A stretch of DNA of 64,000 bases from Leishmania mexicana MHOM/GT/2001/U1103 (Eukaryota > Euglenozoa > Kinetoplastea > Trypanosomatida > Trypanosomatidae), in the NCBI RefSeq assembly GCF_000234665.1, contig NC_018330.1, positions 62,001 to 126,000 on the forward strand, read 5' to 3'. Below, one piece after another: positions 17,828 through 29,400 of this stretch. The translations under genes were made by a program, and so were the position numbers. Within the stretch, counting starts at the first letter, position 1. Each line of letters opens with the position of its first letter. The notes beneath the pieces are model-generated. The model saw nothing but the letters and a program-made list of their open reading frames with translations, was not told the origin of the DNA and ran no database searches.

Positions 17828-19336
17828 TCACTCACTGGCGCTGAGAGAGGAGCGGCATGATAGACTGGGAAACAGGACTGCAGTAGGGATCAGGCTCACG
17901 GCGTGGCGCTCTGGCTGAGCGTAGATCTGCTTTATCAGGTTGCCCGGGCTGCGTTCCACACTGTTCTTCTGCAGTGCCGCGTACACAACCGGCAGCAGTA
18001 CGCGCACTGACTCACTTGGCTCGCCGGTTGCGAGCCGGGCCGCGTGGCGACTGCTGTGAAGTGCCGCCGCTGCCAGACAGGACTGCCTGTACTGGCCGTA
18101 GTAGGTGTGAACGGAGAGCGAGGCAATCAGATACTCCAGCAGCTGGCGCTGCTCCGGGGACGCCGGCGGGTCTTGGTGGAGCAGAAGCGCCTCACAGAAG
18201 TGGTGCAGCGTGGACACGGTCGTGTCGAACTGCAGCGTCCGCACAATCTCCTCCTCAGCCGTCATGACGTCTTCTTGTGCGAGCTTCATCTTGACGGACA
18301 CGAAGTGAGGGTCCAACGTCGGCCATGAATGATCGCACTTGGAGGCGAGCAGCAGAGCTGCCATGCTGTACAGCCGGAGCTGTTCTTTCGGGGTGCTGCG
18401 ACGGGCAAGGAAGCGGTCGAGTAGGGCTACGGCAAGGAAGTAGGCGTCGAGGGAGAGCGGCACACCGCAGAATATGGTGAAGATGAAAAGCTCCTCGCAG
18501 GTGCGTGCACGCACGGACTGCGCCGGCACGCCTTGCTTCGGCGGGTACACCATGGAGCTCTGCGCGCGCTCATCCATGTCGATCAAGTCGTCCAGCACTG
18601 TGGGGTAGTAAGCCCCGGAAAACGTGAAGGCTCCGAATCGCTGCTGCACCGCATCGCGCAGCGCGGTGCAGAGCGCTAGCGAATCTACAGCCTCCTTTGC
18701 AGGACGTGCGCGCAGCCACTCCTCCACCCACTCGCGGTTGTTGGGGCCCAACTGGATCGCCAGCTGGCGGACCTCGCCCGCCGTCAGCGGCTCTTGCAGC
18801 CGCGCCGCCAACAGCACCTTCTCCTTTAGCTCCATCAGCGTCAGCTCCGTCCCCTGCAACAGGACGTGTTGGCGGCGGGTGAGGACGGCGACGATCTGAT
18901 CACTCAGCTTACGCGAGGGGTCGCGCGAGCGTCCCCACACCTCTCCGAGAATGCGCACCGCCTTCGCGTCTGCGCGCTGGAAAAGCGGAAAAAGGAATCG
19001 CTCCACTTGCGTGGTCGTGAGGATGTAGCGGTTGTTCCTGAGCTCTGTCTCGTCGTCCAAGTCGCGCACAAAGTGGTCTCGAATGCGCTGCTGAATCATC
19101 CTGAACGTTAGCGGCCGCAACGCTTCCTTCTGCAGCTTCTCCGCCTCTTGCTTGGCGACCACGTAGGTCGGCATCCGCAACACCACCTGCGAGCAGTCGA
19201 GGGTGGTGCCACGAGGCGGTGGCGGTGGCGACAACAAATTCACCGCAACAGGGCTGAGAACTTGCCGGGTCGGCGCGGCGCAAACGGCTTTCGCAGGCCC
19301 GGTGGCATTGCGGCTTGTGTCCTTCCCTGCGGACAT
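17828..19336 (-). CDS. cyclin-domain protein, 502 aa
   Basis: A cyclin fold spans about residues 250-470. The first cyclin box contains SLDAYFLAVALLDRFLA and YSMAALLLASKCD with the expected Lys333, plus EEEIVRTLQFD carrying the acidic residues that normally pair with it for CDK contact. A second, weaker helical repeat follows (LHHFCEALLL, then SVHTYYGQYRQSCLAAAALH). This is closest to A/B-type (mitotic) cyclins. The ~250 residues before the box are helical and unlike standard destruction-box regions. The segment 220-260 (ALRDAVQQRFGAFTF) may be a helical prelude. The start at 19336 (MSAGKDTSRN) follows a candidate acceptor by ~110 nt; the upstream open frame to 19741 is UTR. The partner is presumably a CRK kinase, which cannot be named from sequence. 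Confidence 0.85.
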   Translation of the reverse strand: MSAGKDTSRNATGPAKAVCAAPTRQVLSPVAVNLLSPPPPPRGTTLDCSQVVLRMPTYVVAKQEAEKLQKEALRPLTFRMIQQRIRDHFVRDLDDETELRNNRYILTTTQVERFLFPLFQRADAKAVRILGEVWGRSRDPSRKLSDQIVAVLTRRQHVLLQGTELTLMELKEKVLLAARLQEPLTAGEVRQLAIQLGPNNREWVEEWLRARPAKEAVDSLALCTALRDAVQQRFGAFTFSGAYYPTVLDDLIDMDERAQSSMVYPPKQGVPAQSVRARTCEELFIFTIFCGVPLSLDAYFLAVALLDRFLARRSTPKEQLRLYSMAALLLASKCDHSWPTLDPHFVSVKMKLAQEDVMTAEEEIVRTLQFDTTVSTLHHFCEALLLHQDPPASPEQRQLLEYLIASLSVHTYYGQYRQSCLAAAALHSSRHAARLATGEPSESVRVLLPVVYAALQKNSVERSPGNLIKQIYAQPERHAVSLIPTAVLFPSLSCRSSLSASE

Positions 19337-19445
19337 GCCGTGGGGATTCAGCAGATGACGCTGAAGGCTGCGGCTCTGACCAAGACAAGAGTGTGTGTGA
19401 TGCGGCTGCCCCTGCAGGCGTGAAGCTGTACGCAGATACGCGTAG

Positions 19446-19500
19446 CTACGGGTGGTGGCGGTGGGGAGGGGTTGGGGGGCAGGGGAAGATGTGAAGGCTG
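19446..19500 (-). promoter_or_regulatory. candidate trans-splice acceptor for the cyclin gene
   Basis: The minus strand carries a C-rich pyrimidine tract (about 19500 to 19451) followed by TAG, with AG at 19447-19446, about 110 nt before the ATG. Confidence 0.45.
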
Positions 19501-20579
19501 CTCGCGACTCGACAAGGCAGCACCTCGGCACCTTCTCTTCGGTAGAATAACGTCTCTGTTGCTCCGCTTCGTATCCGTGGGTTGCGCGGGTATGTATGTG
19601 CAAAGAGGGGGGGAGCAGAGAGGTGATGGAGATCGTCGCACAGCGGGATGGGGGTTCGAAGTGGCACCGCTGAGCCTCAAACGATGCCGTGTATATAATG
19701 CATGCATCGGCAGACATCTGGCACAGTGCCCCCTGCCCCACACACCACCACTATCATCCCCTTCCTTGTTCGTCTTCACGGTGGAGAGGGCACTGTCGAC
19801 CAAGGCGCCAGTTCCCAGCCTGGCTGCTCACGATGACGGCAGGCAAGAACAGCACGCATAGTGGCGCTCCTCCCCAGGCCATAATGGGGGAGGCACGAGC
19901 CCCAAGACGACGGTAGGCGAACCGCCTCCTCGAAACAAGCGAGATGCGGAGGCGAAGAGGAGGGGGGCCTAAGACGCAACACCGATGCGAAAGCGCCTGT
20001 TTCTTTGTCCGTGTGTGTTCGCGTCTTTCCCCGTGGTGCACGGCACACCTGCACCCTAGGGTGCGTGTCGTTGGCACAAAACACGTCGATAGACGCACGC
20101 CGTGAGCGGTGCACGTTGCAGCTAAAGGGCATTGTCGAGGCAACGGCCGCGGTGGTGCGAGAGGCCGTTAAGCGGAAAGAAGCGGCGGTCGAATGTACCC
20201 GTAACTGAGCCACACGGGCACAAAAATACATAAATACACACGCCAGCCTACAAGCGATGCGCCGACGAGGGCACACCGGATGGCATTCAACAGCGCGGCA
20301 GAGTAACAACACGAGGCCCGCTGCGTCGCTTAGATGCGCACCCTCTTTCTCCCCCTCCCCCTTACCTCCACCGACTACCTTCCACATGTCTGCCCATCCC
20401 CATCGCGGTCCGGTTTGTGGAGCTCTCCTAAAAGCCAACCCACCACAGCAGCCAGGGCGCGCAGGCGATGCACCCGACTTGAGACATGCATTCGCCTATG
20501 ACCTTGTTCTTTCCGCGTCGCCACCTCTTCTCGATCCGGTGCACGCCTCACACCCGCTCATCGAGCGGTAGATGCGCCA
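19501..20579. other. 1.1-kb intergenic spacer
   Basis: No gene is supported; low-complexity UTR sequence on both sides of a presumed polyadenylation region. Confidence 0.5.
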
Positions 20580-21608
20580 CTACGTCAGAGGGAGCTTGTC
20601 AACCCTGACCAGGTGACTAAAGAAGGTGTCCGCCGCCACGCTCAGCATGACCCGCACCTGCGTACCCGAGGCGGGACGGTACGACTGGCCATTCGTCGAG
20701 TTCGTCTCCGCCGTCCTCACGCGGACAGGAATTGAGGTGTACGCGGCGGTTTCCCGAACCTGCGCATCGGACGCGTAAGCGGCTGCCATCAAGCCCACCG
20801 TTGTGCTACGGGTGCTGTCGACATTCTGGTAGTACCACCGCAGCCCTGTCGCCACCGTCTCGACGCTCGCGGCCGTGGAGGACGGATTCGATACGATGGC
20901 TGCATAGGCCTCCTCCGTCCACGCAACGGTCACATCGATAGGAAACAGCGTCACGGGCCGTCCATGCGAAGCCTCCGTAATGTAGCCAGCCGCCGCGGGA
21001 TCCATGTAGAAGTTCCGCTCCGCCTTCACGTTCGGCCTGAAGAGGTAGTTGGCGTTGCCGGCCTTGTTGAAGGCGCCACCGGCGACGAAGATGTCGACGA
21101 TATTTGAGCGGTGCGCCGGGTGCGCCATCAAGAAGTGCGCCGCCTCCGTGCACGGGCCGACAATGACAAACTTCACGGACTGTCTCGCCAGCATCTCGTC
21201 CAGCGGCGCCTCAAAGTTATTGGAGGAGGATGTATGCGATGCGTACACCGGGACCTTCTTCGTGTACCCCTCCGCATGGAGGGCACTAAGAATGCCCTCG
21301 ACGTTACCCACATTTGAGCGCAGCTTTTCGACAGCAAGCGCGTTGTTGCTCACGACAATCATGCCGATAGCGACGTCGCGGCGCTGAGCAAGATAGCGAA
21401 TCATCTCCATGTTGTACGGCGTGCCGTCGGTGAAGAGAACAGTGGGCACAATGACCAACGTCCTCTGCCCCGTCCGCCCAAACGCATAGATGACGAGAAG
21501 AAACAGGAAGAAGAAGTAGCACGCGAACGCGATGAGCTTGATGACCCTGATCTTGCGTGGCTGTGGGACGTCGCGCCAGCGTTGGTAGTATTCCTTGATC
21601 TGATCCAT
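20580..21608 (-). CDS. membrane-anchored nucleoside-hydrolase-like protein, probable pseudoenzyme
   Basis: A 342-aa protein with one N-terminal membrane span (about 24-42, IAFACYFFFLFLLVIYAF) and a domain resembling inosine-uridine nucleoside hydrolases. Matching landmarks are VGPCTEAAHF (150-159, compare the GPLTN.A helix), IVDIFVAGGAF (170-180) and ERNFYMDPAAA (197-207, compare the E-F-N..DP.AA block). The N-terminal calcium-binding DTDxGxDD motif should lie near 51-70, but the sequence there is LVIVPTVLFTDGTPYNMEM, so most metal aspartates are gone. The later HD motif of active enzymes is also not visible. I infer a type II membrane protein with the fold but probably not the hydrolase activity. 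The start at 21608 (MDQIKEYYQRWRDV) is a clean ATG. The family assignment is by eye. Confidence 0.75.
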   Translation of the reverse strand: MDQIKEYYQRWRDVPQPRKIRVIKLIAFACYFFFLFLLVIYAFGRTGQRTLVIVPTVLFTDGTPYNMEMIRYLAQRRDVAIGMIVVSNNALAVEKLRSNVGNVEGILSALHAEGYTKKVPVYASHTSSSNNFEAPLDEMLARQSVKFVIVGPCTEAAHFLMAHPAHRSNIVDIFVAGGAFNKAGNANYLFRPNVKAERNFYMDPAAAGYITEASHGRPVTLFPIDVTVAWTEEAYAAIVSNPSSTAASVETVATGLRWYYQNVDSTRSTTVGLMAAAYASDAQVRETAAYTSIPVRVRTAETNSTNGQSYRPASGTQVRVMLSVAADTFFSHLVRVDKLPLT

Positions 21609-22797
21609 TTCTGTTGGCCCCTTCTCTCTTCGTGGGCGTCTGCGTGCGGGAGCAACGACGGTCGAACAGTATTCCCAAGCACGGAAGCGAAGAGGACCGC
21701 GGCGAGTTCCGCCAACGGGCTCCTCGACAGTGATCGAGGAGGACAGAGAAGGGGAGAGGCCTTAAAACGGCGGAGCGAAGAGCCCGCAAGGGACGGCGAC
21801 AACCCAAAGACGAGCGGGCAGAGAAGAGCGGGTGGGCGGGCGACGATGGAGCGGCTGCAACACAGGTCGGAAAAGCGAGGCGTTCGCGACACGCTTCTTT
21901 GGTCCTCGACAAACAAAAAAGGGCCAATGAACCGCGACGATGGCGGTCGGCGGTGCAGAGGGAACAAGCTAACCAACTACTTGCGACGAGGCGCGCGAGG
22001 AGCAACGTACGCGCTGTGGTCCACGCCCGTGCGCGCACACATGCTAGGGGACGGTGGAGAAAGAAAAGGAGACACGCACCCGCATGAGCGTGATGGCGCG
22101 ACCGTGGCAGATGAAGTGCGGAAGATGGGAGCGGTGCAGTGCAGAGGTTGCAGGCGTTGAAGGCGGGTGGTGCATGAGGAGGGTAGAGGCTCGAAGAGAC
22201 GATAGCCGCAACGAAGAAGAAACCAGAGACACACCGAGGATAGCACGGAGTAGGGCGTGCGGCGGAAAAGTCGACTTCCCGGCGACCCGCTTTCGCCTCC
22301 TGCTGGGCAGAGCTGCAGTCCTTTCGTCCCGCCCCCTCCCTTTGACGATTGCCACGGTACGGCGGCTGTTGCTGTGTTGTGTTTCCTGCTGCGAGCGCTG
22401 CGTCATGCGGGCGGGCAGAGCGCTCGGTGCGGAGAGGGATTGAGTGGAGCCGGGTACTATCTAGTCGTCACAACAGCAATAGCGAAACCGAGATAGAAAA
22501 CGACGCGGCCCAGAGGGAAGGCACACCGCGGGTGAAGTGACGAGGTGCAACGGCTGCCGTGTGGGCAGAGGGGCAGCAAAAGGGAGCTCGGGGACAGCAC
22601 ACCGGCGCGCGTGCCCTCTTACGCCTCCCTCACAACGGCCTCGCCCTCCTCCGGCGAAGCAGAGGGGCCGCCGAGTTCCCCCCACCACCACCTCCCTCCA
22701 CCGAGGCATGTGTTGCGTGAGGAGCATTCCTGTCACACTGTAAAGAACAAAACGCACAAACACAGAAAGAGGTCGACCGTTCTGTCGGCGTGTGTCA
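21609..22797. other. 1.2-kb intergenic spacer
   Basis: No gene is supported. The region is Arg/Ser/Pro-rich in every frame and holds no recognisable element. Confidence 0.5.
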
Positions 22798-25563
22798 TCA
22801 CTGCAGGCTGGAGGAGTCCATGTGCATCGAGTAGTTCCGCATGTGCAGAAGGATGTGTTGGTTCGACACAATCAACGTGCGGATAGGTCTCCGCGCGAAT
22901 GCCGGCGGATGCGACTCCACTGCAGCGGAGATGATCTTGAGAAAGCGCGTGTTGCACACAAGGCACTCCATGCAAGCCTGCGCGATCACCTCGTTCGCCA
23001 GCTGCGCGTCGTACATAAGAGACATCACTTGCGTCCGCAGTGCATCGAGCGCCGGCTTCCAGGAGAGCAGGAAGTGGTCCGCGATGCGGAGGAGCACGGG
23101 CGGCGGCACCTCCTCCTCACTTCGCGCAACGTTGAAGAAGTCGTAAAAGCGCATGTCCAGCAGCTCCTCAAGCAAACGGGTGCGGTACGTGTTGTACATG
23201 TTGCGTAGCTGGCTGAAGTCGAAGCGGTCTGCCAACGTGACGCCGCGCTGTTCCTCGCCAGGGAAGACGGCGCACTGCGCGGCAGTCAACATGTAGTGGA
23301 GTTGGTTCACCACGTACGCGTCGCGCATCACCGCAGCATCGCCGCCGCCCCCAACAGACTGCGACGAGGCCGCCAAGCCAGCGTGCGCGAGGATGTGCTT
23401 GACGATCTCCTCGGCATAGTGAATCACCTGCACACGCAAAAAGTCAATATTGCCGACAAGCGCGACGAAACGGCTCTGACTCTCCGCCGCGTCCTCCTCA
23501 TCCTCCGCCGCCATCATCTGCACCGCCAGCCGACGCAACTCTGCGTGCTCTGGATCGTCCCAGGCACGCGAAGCGGCATTGCCCATGAGGCCGGCGACCA
23601 TGTTGCGACTCACGTCCAGACTAGATGAGTTGCGTGGGGGTGCTGGTCGCGGGCTGCTACGACGACCACCACCACTGTTGCCTGCATTTGTGAGGTGCCC
23701 TGCAGAAGACGACGACGAGGATGACGTTGTTGAGGACGGCCTGTCCGACTGCTGCGCCGGATTCGCCTGTTCAGACTGGGCCGTCGCCATTCGCTCTTCC
23801 GCCACCGCCGCCCCGAGAGCGATGCCCAGCAGAGAGCAGGAGAGCGCCGTATAATTTCGGACAAGTGGGTGCACCGTTGCGATGCGCTCCGCGACCGAGC
23901 GCATGTGCCCCGTGACCGCCGCAAGCGAGGAAACCTGTGCGCAGCGGAGTGCGACGAGTTGGGTGTCGAATGTGCGCTTGAAGGCGGGCCACAAGAGAAC
24001 TAGAAGTGAGTCGAAGAACGTGTCCAGGCACGCCAGCTTGCGGACCGTCTTCATGTAAAAACGGTACTCGTGACAGAGGCGAATCAGTATCAGCAAGCCG
24101 TAGGTGTCATCCTTCGCGCGCTGGTTCGCACTTGCGTGGGGGTGCTGGTTCATCAGTTGCCGCACACTTCCGGAGGACTGCAGCAGCACTGCCTCGGAGA
24201 CGTAGTCGACAATGAACTGCAGCGTCGGCTGGAAGACGTCAACGTGGACGGACGTATCGCCGGCGAAGAACTCGAACGTGAAGAGGTACTCGTGCGTGAC
24301 TGTGTCGCTGAGCAGGTGCAGCACGGAACGCAGCGTCTCCTCGTACGAGTGCCAGCGACTAGCTGCCTTCTCGAGCGTTGGGATCAGCGGCGGCGCGAAG
24401 ACCCGAGCGAAGATCTCGCCTCGTGAGCCAAGTTGGAACACCTTGTCGTCGCCAGGGGATCCTTTACTACGCATAGCTGTCAAGCTTGGCAGTGTGTACA
24501 TGGTCTCTGGCGCAGCTGGCTGTACCCTCGTGAAGCCGCTCAGCAAGTTGCTGCCCACGGAGCCGAAGGAGGCGCTCGCCGCGGTGTTGTACTCCATAGC
24601 ATTCAGGGTTAGGATGTAGCCTTGAAATTTGCGGAGGTACAGCGAGGACATGATGAGGCAGTACTGCTGCTTGAACTCGTTGTAGATGGCACGGGTGATA
24701 CGGTAGGGCACCAACGTTAGCTGATGATTGCCTTCCGTGGCGCGCGCGAAGGTGTGCTGCAGCAACGGCGGGGCGGAGCGCAGGAAGTGGACAAAGACGG
24801 CGTGCTGCTTGAGACTGTTCTCCTGCTGGATGCACACATTCGTGTTGGGCACCGTCAGCACATACAGCTTGCGCGCGAGATAGTCGCGCACCTTGATGCA
24901 CGCAAACACGGTGAGACTGTCCAGAATACTCAGCAGCTCCGTGTAGATGGTGAACTCCGTCAGCGGCAGTCGCAGCTCTTGAGAGGTGCTCTGGGGGGCG
25001 GTACCGCTACGGGTGGCAGGTGACGCAGCGGATCCGCGGAACTCCGAATGGGCTGGCTGCTGCCGCTGCCACGTGCCTTTTCGGTAGTTCAAGTATTTGA
25101 GTAGCTCACGCAGCGTCAGCTGAAAAAGCATTCCCAGCTCCCCATCATTCGACTGCGTCACGATTTGCACGAGCTCCGGCGGTACAACGAGGTGCGAGAT
25201 CGCGGTCCACAGGACCCGCTCCGTCACCCGCGCGTTGTTTAGCTCAATAGACGTTCTCGCCAGCGCCTCGCGCACTTCGCCAATATCATGCTGGATTCGA
25301 TCAAGTTGCTCAATGAACTTCTCCAGCACCGTCTCCATCCCCTCCAGCACCGTCAGGCACTCCTTCAGGGAGACGTGCAGCGAGGAGATCCACTCTCCCT
25401 TCTCCACCAGGAAGGACTGCACAAAGGCGGCGCATACATCCTGCAGTGTGGTGCGAGAGTTGCACTCGTCAAAGCGTTTGCTGGTGCCGAGGTTCGCCTC
25501 GATGAAACTGTCTGAGAGATCGATGGTCGCCAAGTCATCAAGATCGCTCTGTTTCAAGTCCAT
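22798..25563 (-). CDS. VPS52: Vps52 / SAC2 family subunit of GARP-EARP tethering complex
   Basis: A 921-aa protein resembling Vps52. The N-terminal ~200 residues hold the coiled-coil segment (VLEGMETVLEKFIEQLDRIQ then IGEVREALARTSIELNNARV) and the family-like TAISHLVVPPELVQIVTQS. A long helical region follows with FHSW-like motifs such as YNEFKQQYCLIMSSLYLRKF, and a conserved-looking C-terminus. Vps52 is the core of GARP/EARP, which tethers endosome-derived vesicles to the Golgi. A Ser/Gly/Pro-rich disordered insert lies in the middle (around DRPSSTTSSSSSSSAG). The start at 25563 (MDLKQSDLDDLATIDLSD) resembles the family's acidic N-terminus. A short (CAG)n run just upstream (about 25578-25596) is 5'UTR. 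Confidence 0.8.
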   Translation of the reverse strand: MDLKQSDLDDLATIDLSDSFIEANLGTSKRFDECNSRTTLQDVCAAFVQSFLVEKGEWISSLHVSLKECLTVLEGMETVLEKFIEQLDRIQHDIGEVREALARTSIELNNARVTERVLWTAISHLVVPPELVQIVTQSNDGELGMLFQLTLRELLKYLNYRKGTWQRQQPAHSEFRGSAASPATRSGTAPQSTSQELRLPLTEFTIYTELLSILDSLTVFACIKVRDYLARKLYVLTVPNTNVCIQQENSLKQHAVFVHFLRSAPPLLQHTFARATEGNHQLTLVPYRITRAIYNEFKQQYCLIMSSLYLRKFQGYILTLNAMEYNTAASASFGSVGSNLLSGFTRVQPAAPETMYTLPSLTAMRSKGSPGDDKVFQLGSRGEIFARVFAPPLIPTLEKAASRWHSYEETLRSVLHLLSDTVTHEYLFTFEFFAGDTSVHVDVFQPTLQFIVDYVSEAVLLQSSGSVRQLMNQHPHASANQRAKDDTYGLLILIRLCHEYRFYMKTVRKLACLDTFFDSLLVLLWPAFKRTFDTQLVALRCAQVSSLAAVTGHMRSVAERIATVHPLVRNYTALSCSLLGIALGAAVAEERMATAQSEQANPAQQSDRPSSTTSSSSSSSAGHLTNAGNSGGGRRSSPRPAPPRNSSSLDVSRNMVAGLMGNAASRAWDDPEHAELRRLAVQMMAAEDEEDAAESQSRFVALVGNIDFLRVQVIHYAEEIVKHILAHAGLAASSQSVGGGGDAAVMRDAYVVNQLHYMLTAAQCAVFPGEEQRGVTLADRFDFSQLRNMYNTYRTRLLEELLDMRFYDFFNVARSEEEVPPPVLLRIADHFLLSWKPALDALRTQVMSLMYDAQLANEVIAQACMECLVCNTRFLKIISAAVESHPPAFARRPIRTLIVSNQHILLHMRNYSMHMDSSSLQ

Positions 25564-26492
25564 CTTGCGTGCACGGATAGCAGCAGCAGCAGCAGCCGTA
25601 CGCTCACCCAAGAGGCAGCCTCCTTCCCGAACCACGCGCGCCTCAGCGCGCTTTGTCTGCGCGTGTTCCTTCTATGCGTCGGGAGCTCGTCCGATGTGTT
25701 GCGCGCACGTGTGCGTTAGTGTCGACTGCGTCGTCACTCCATACGCCTCTGTGTGTGTGCGTGTGTGTAACGTTCGTTGTTTCTCGTTGTTCGCTGTTCT
25801 GTTCTCGTGGACTCTGCGCGTGCGCACAGACACATGGGCGCGTGTGCTGGTCGTTTGGGTGCAGAGAGAGGAGGGAGGAGGGGCAAAGACGAGGCAATGT
25901 GGGTGTGTAGGTGTGTGTTTATGCGTGTGTTGGGGAGGGGGGGGGGCTGCGAGAGGTATGAGAAAGTGCAGTTTTGACGGCACGAAGCCGCATCTCGCAT
26001 TAGCGGGACCCGATGGAGAAGAGAGGCGGCGTGGGGGGAAGAGGGCGGACCAATGAAGGACGAACCTGCCATGGCGACCTCTCCCTCTCCCGCCCGCCCT
26101 CCCAAGTCTCCTGTGCTACCGACCGGGCACGCACCTCCATCCTCCATCGTTGTGCATGTGCGTCTGCATCGCTGCTGCCCCCCCCTCACGATCTGTGCGA
26201 CTGTGCACGTGAGCATGCATGCGCGTCGTGCCCGTCGCTTGTGGTTTTCGCCGACGAATGACAAAGAAAAGATCTGTAAAGGATACGACAAAGGCGCACA
26301 CACGCATGGGCGCATGCACGTGTGGGGCAAACGGAGATCCGGCAAAGCCCAAACATAACATCAATGTCCTCCTCCTCTGTCGCGTTGCGTGCCCCGCGTC
26401 CTGTCAGGGGACTATGTGCCTCTCCATCGCATACGCACACGCTCTTCCCTGCCTCTTCCCCCTCTGCGAGTCATGCGCGAGTTGGCAGAGGG
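25564..26492. other. intergenic spacer
   Basis: No gene is supported. It starts with a short CAG/CTG repeat upstream of the Vps52 gene; GT-rich and G-rich stretches follow (about 25745-25780, 25890-25950). Confidence 0.5.
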
Positions 26493-29400
26493 CTACTCCA
26501 GCTGCGACTGCATAAAGCGCAACATTTGATCGTCTGCCTCGCGTGGCGACATACTGCGCGACACGCCGAACACGGATTCGATTTGGAGGGTGCACGGCTC
26601 CCAGAGGGCGTCCAAGGCGGCTTGGGGGGTCGCACCCGTCACCTCAACAAGTATCCTTCCAAGCCGGACGGACGTTGCAGCACCAGGCACGATTTGCGTC
26701 AACTGGAGAGTACCCGTCGCGTGTCTGAGCTCACCGGGCGGCGCCGCGCCGCTGTGACACGAGAAGGCGACGCGTTTCGGTCTGGATCGCTGTCCACCAT
26801 GCGACAGCGCACCCTGTTCAGCTTTCTGCACAATCACAACGGTGCTCTGGTCATCGCTGACGGAGATGTCCTCGACGTCCTCGCGTTCGCACACGCGCCA
26901 GCCAAAGTAGCGACGGAAAAACGAGACGCAAAACTCCTTCGCGCGCACATCACGTCCGCTCTGCAATGCCGCTCGCTGCGCCAGGCCATTGGTGAAAACG
27001 AGCTCCCGCAGAACGCTTCGCATATCGTCGGTATCGCCACCGCCGGTGGTGGTGGTGGAGCGCGTGAGGAGGCGCTGCAGTACGGAGACCTCTGCGCTGA
27101 GAATCTGCGCTGGCGCCCACACAAGCGGCACCCACGCCTCACGCAGGAGCTGCACAGACTCCATCTCGGTTACTTCCACTTGCGCCTTCGCCGCACCCAC
27201 GCCGTACATCAGCTGCAGCCCAAACGTCTGACTCAGCCGCAGTGTCACGTGGCCGTCCCTGCAGCCTACGAGTGCGCCGAGAGACGTTTCCATGCGCGCG
27301 TGGGCTGCGTCAAGGACGGAGCTCAGCGTCTGAGGCGTACGCGCAGCCGTCGGTGCCGCGCAAGCCTCTGATGCACAAGTTGCGGACTCCATCATCATTG
27401 GCGGCCTAGGTTCGGCTGTGGCAGTCGTCGCTGGGCACGGTAGCGGCGCAGACGGCGACGATGGAGAGTCGGCACCCCAGCGGGGCCACACGGCACTCTT
27501 GTTGCTCGCAATGCGAAACTGTGCGTCGTTGACCGACGCCACCATCTGTGGATAGCGAGTCCACTGGTAGAGGAGAGTGTAGACACTCCGTATCGCTTGC
27601 CTCTTTGACGAGCGATGGCAGTACACGTACAGCGCGGGCGGGGCGTCGCAGCAGGGGTTTTGCGCAGACGGAGATGAAGGGGGCGACGGCGTCACAGGAG
27701 CAGAGAACCCGAAAACGCGAAGAGGGAGCTCGAGGCGCGCCGTCCACACTTTCATGTACCGCACCTCCACGCTCTGAAGGTCGGCAGGCGTGCAGCCCAG
27801 AGTCTCGCATAGAGACTGCACGATGGTCTCTGTCGAGGTCTTCTCACACTCGGCCCCCAGTCGCTCCCACACTGCCTCCCGGATACGGGGAAGCTCGTGC
27901 GTCTCTACTAGAAGGCGATGATAAAGTTGCATCAAGTGCATGGGGACACAGTGCAGGGCCATCGGCTCAGTCACAAGTGTTACCGGCGTCTCGCATGGCG
28001 CCTCGCTCCCATTTTGCCGCAGCCGTCCCCACCCCTCGACAACAACGCCTCCCAGTTCCTTGTCGTAGCGGTGAGTCACGCGTGCGACACCGCGCTGCCG
28101 CGCGAGTGCCCTTTGGGCAGCCTTGATGAACCCGCCAGGAGAAGGAATGGGCGCACTGGCCAACTCTTGTCCGGACGCCGCGGTGGGCAGGCTGGCCGTC
28201 TGTGCGGGTTGCAGGGCAGGAGAGTGTAGCATCCTCCACAAGACACCAAAGCTGTCTGGCCCTTCCTCGCGATGCATCACACTTGTCGGCAACTTTGCGG
28301 AGGTTGCACCGTCGCTCGACTGCACCGCAACGTCCCCTAGCCCTCGCCGCCTCATGGAGACTTTCGACCACCGAGGTCCAGAAGCCGACGTCGACGGCAC
28401 AGGTGAGCCACGCACCAGCTCTGCCACAAACACCTGAGTCCACTCCACGGGCTCCTCTTCGCTGGCAGTCGAAGGCCTGAGGACCCACTCGCACGATAGT
28501 TGGCATTGCGGCGGCAGACAACCACGGTCACTCTCGGTGGCCAGCGCCGCAACACACCTTCGCAGGTGCCGCATTGCTTCCACGGTCGCCCTCGCTTCGG
28601 GACAGGATGCGTCCATTACACACTGCAGCAGCATTGACCACTTTCTCTCCGAGGACCCGCCGAGATTGCCCTCTTTCATGCTCACAGTGCACAGGCGTAC
28701 CGGCGACATGCGTGGCGCGACGACGAGCCACAACTCCGTCACTGCGCCGCATTTCTTCGTGTACACGTTGTGGCCAAAGAGCTCTTTGAGAACGGCCTCC
28801 GCGTCCAACGCGGTCAGTTCACAAAAGGTGGCTGTGAAGAGCAGCGCTTCGACCACCTGCGTGAAGGTCGCGCAGCGCACAAGCAGCCCCTCCACACCTG
28901 CCGGGGCATCGCTACCTTCCTCCCCGCCAAGCGCAGTCGATGGGGCGACACTGTTACTAGGATACGCAAACAGGTCAGGGCGTGAGAGCTTCAAAGCCCT
29001 CCTCATCGCAGTATGCGCCGATGAAAGCCACGCCGCACTGGCAGGGAGCCGCACTACTACCGCCGTGGTCAACGGTGGCGAGCATGGCTCCGCTCCGCTA
29101 CACGCCTGCGCAGACGACGCTGACGGGGAAGCCGTGGTGGATAGGTGCAGATCATACTTGGTGGCGCCATGGCCTGAAGAGTCCTCTGCCACTTTTTCGG
29201 CATTGCGCCGCCGCGGTATCGCTGCTTCCTCGCAGAACACCGGCGTCAGCGACGCATGAAGTGGACTGCCGTGAGGCACCAGCCACTGCGCCGTCAGAGG
29301 CCAGGAGTGGAAGAAGGTAGCCTCCATGGAGCGGGTGTGAGCAGGCATCCACACGGACAGCCGCGCCGAATCACGGCAGTGCTCCTGCACGGCTGAGAAA

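Noticed and set aside
26322..27371. 349-codon plus-strand frame at the end of the 1825-aa gene
   Set aside because: It overlaps the coding strand of a real gene and shows no domain; it reflects GC-driven openness.
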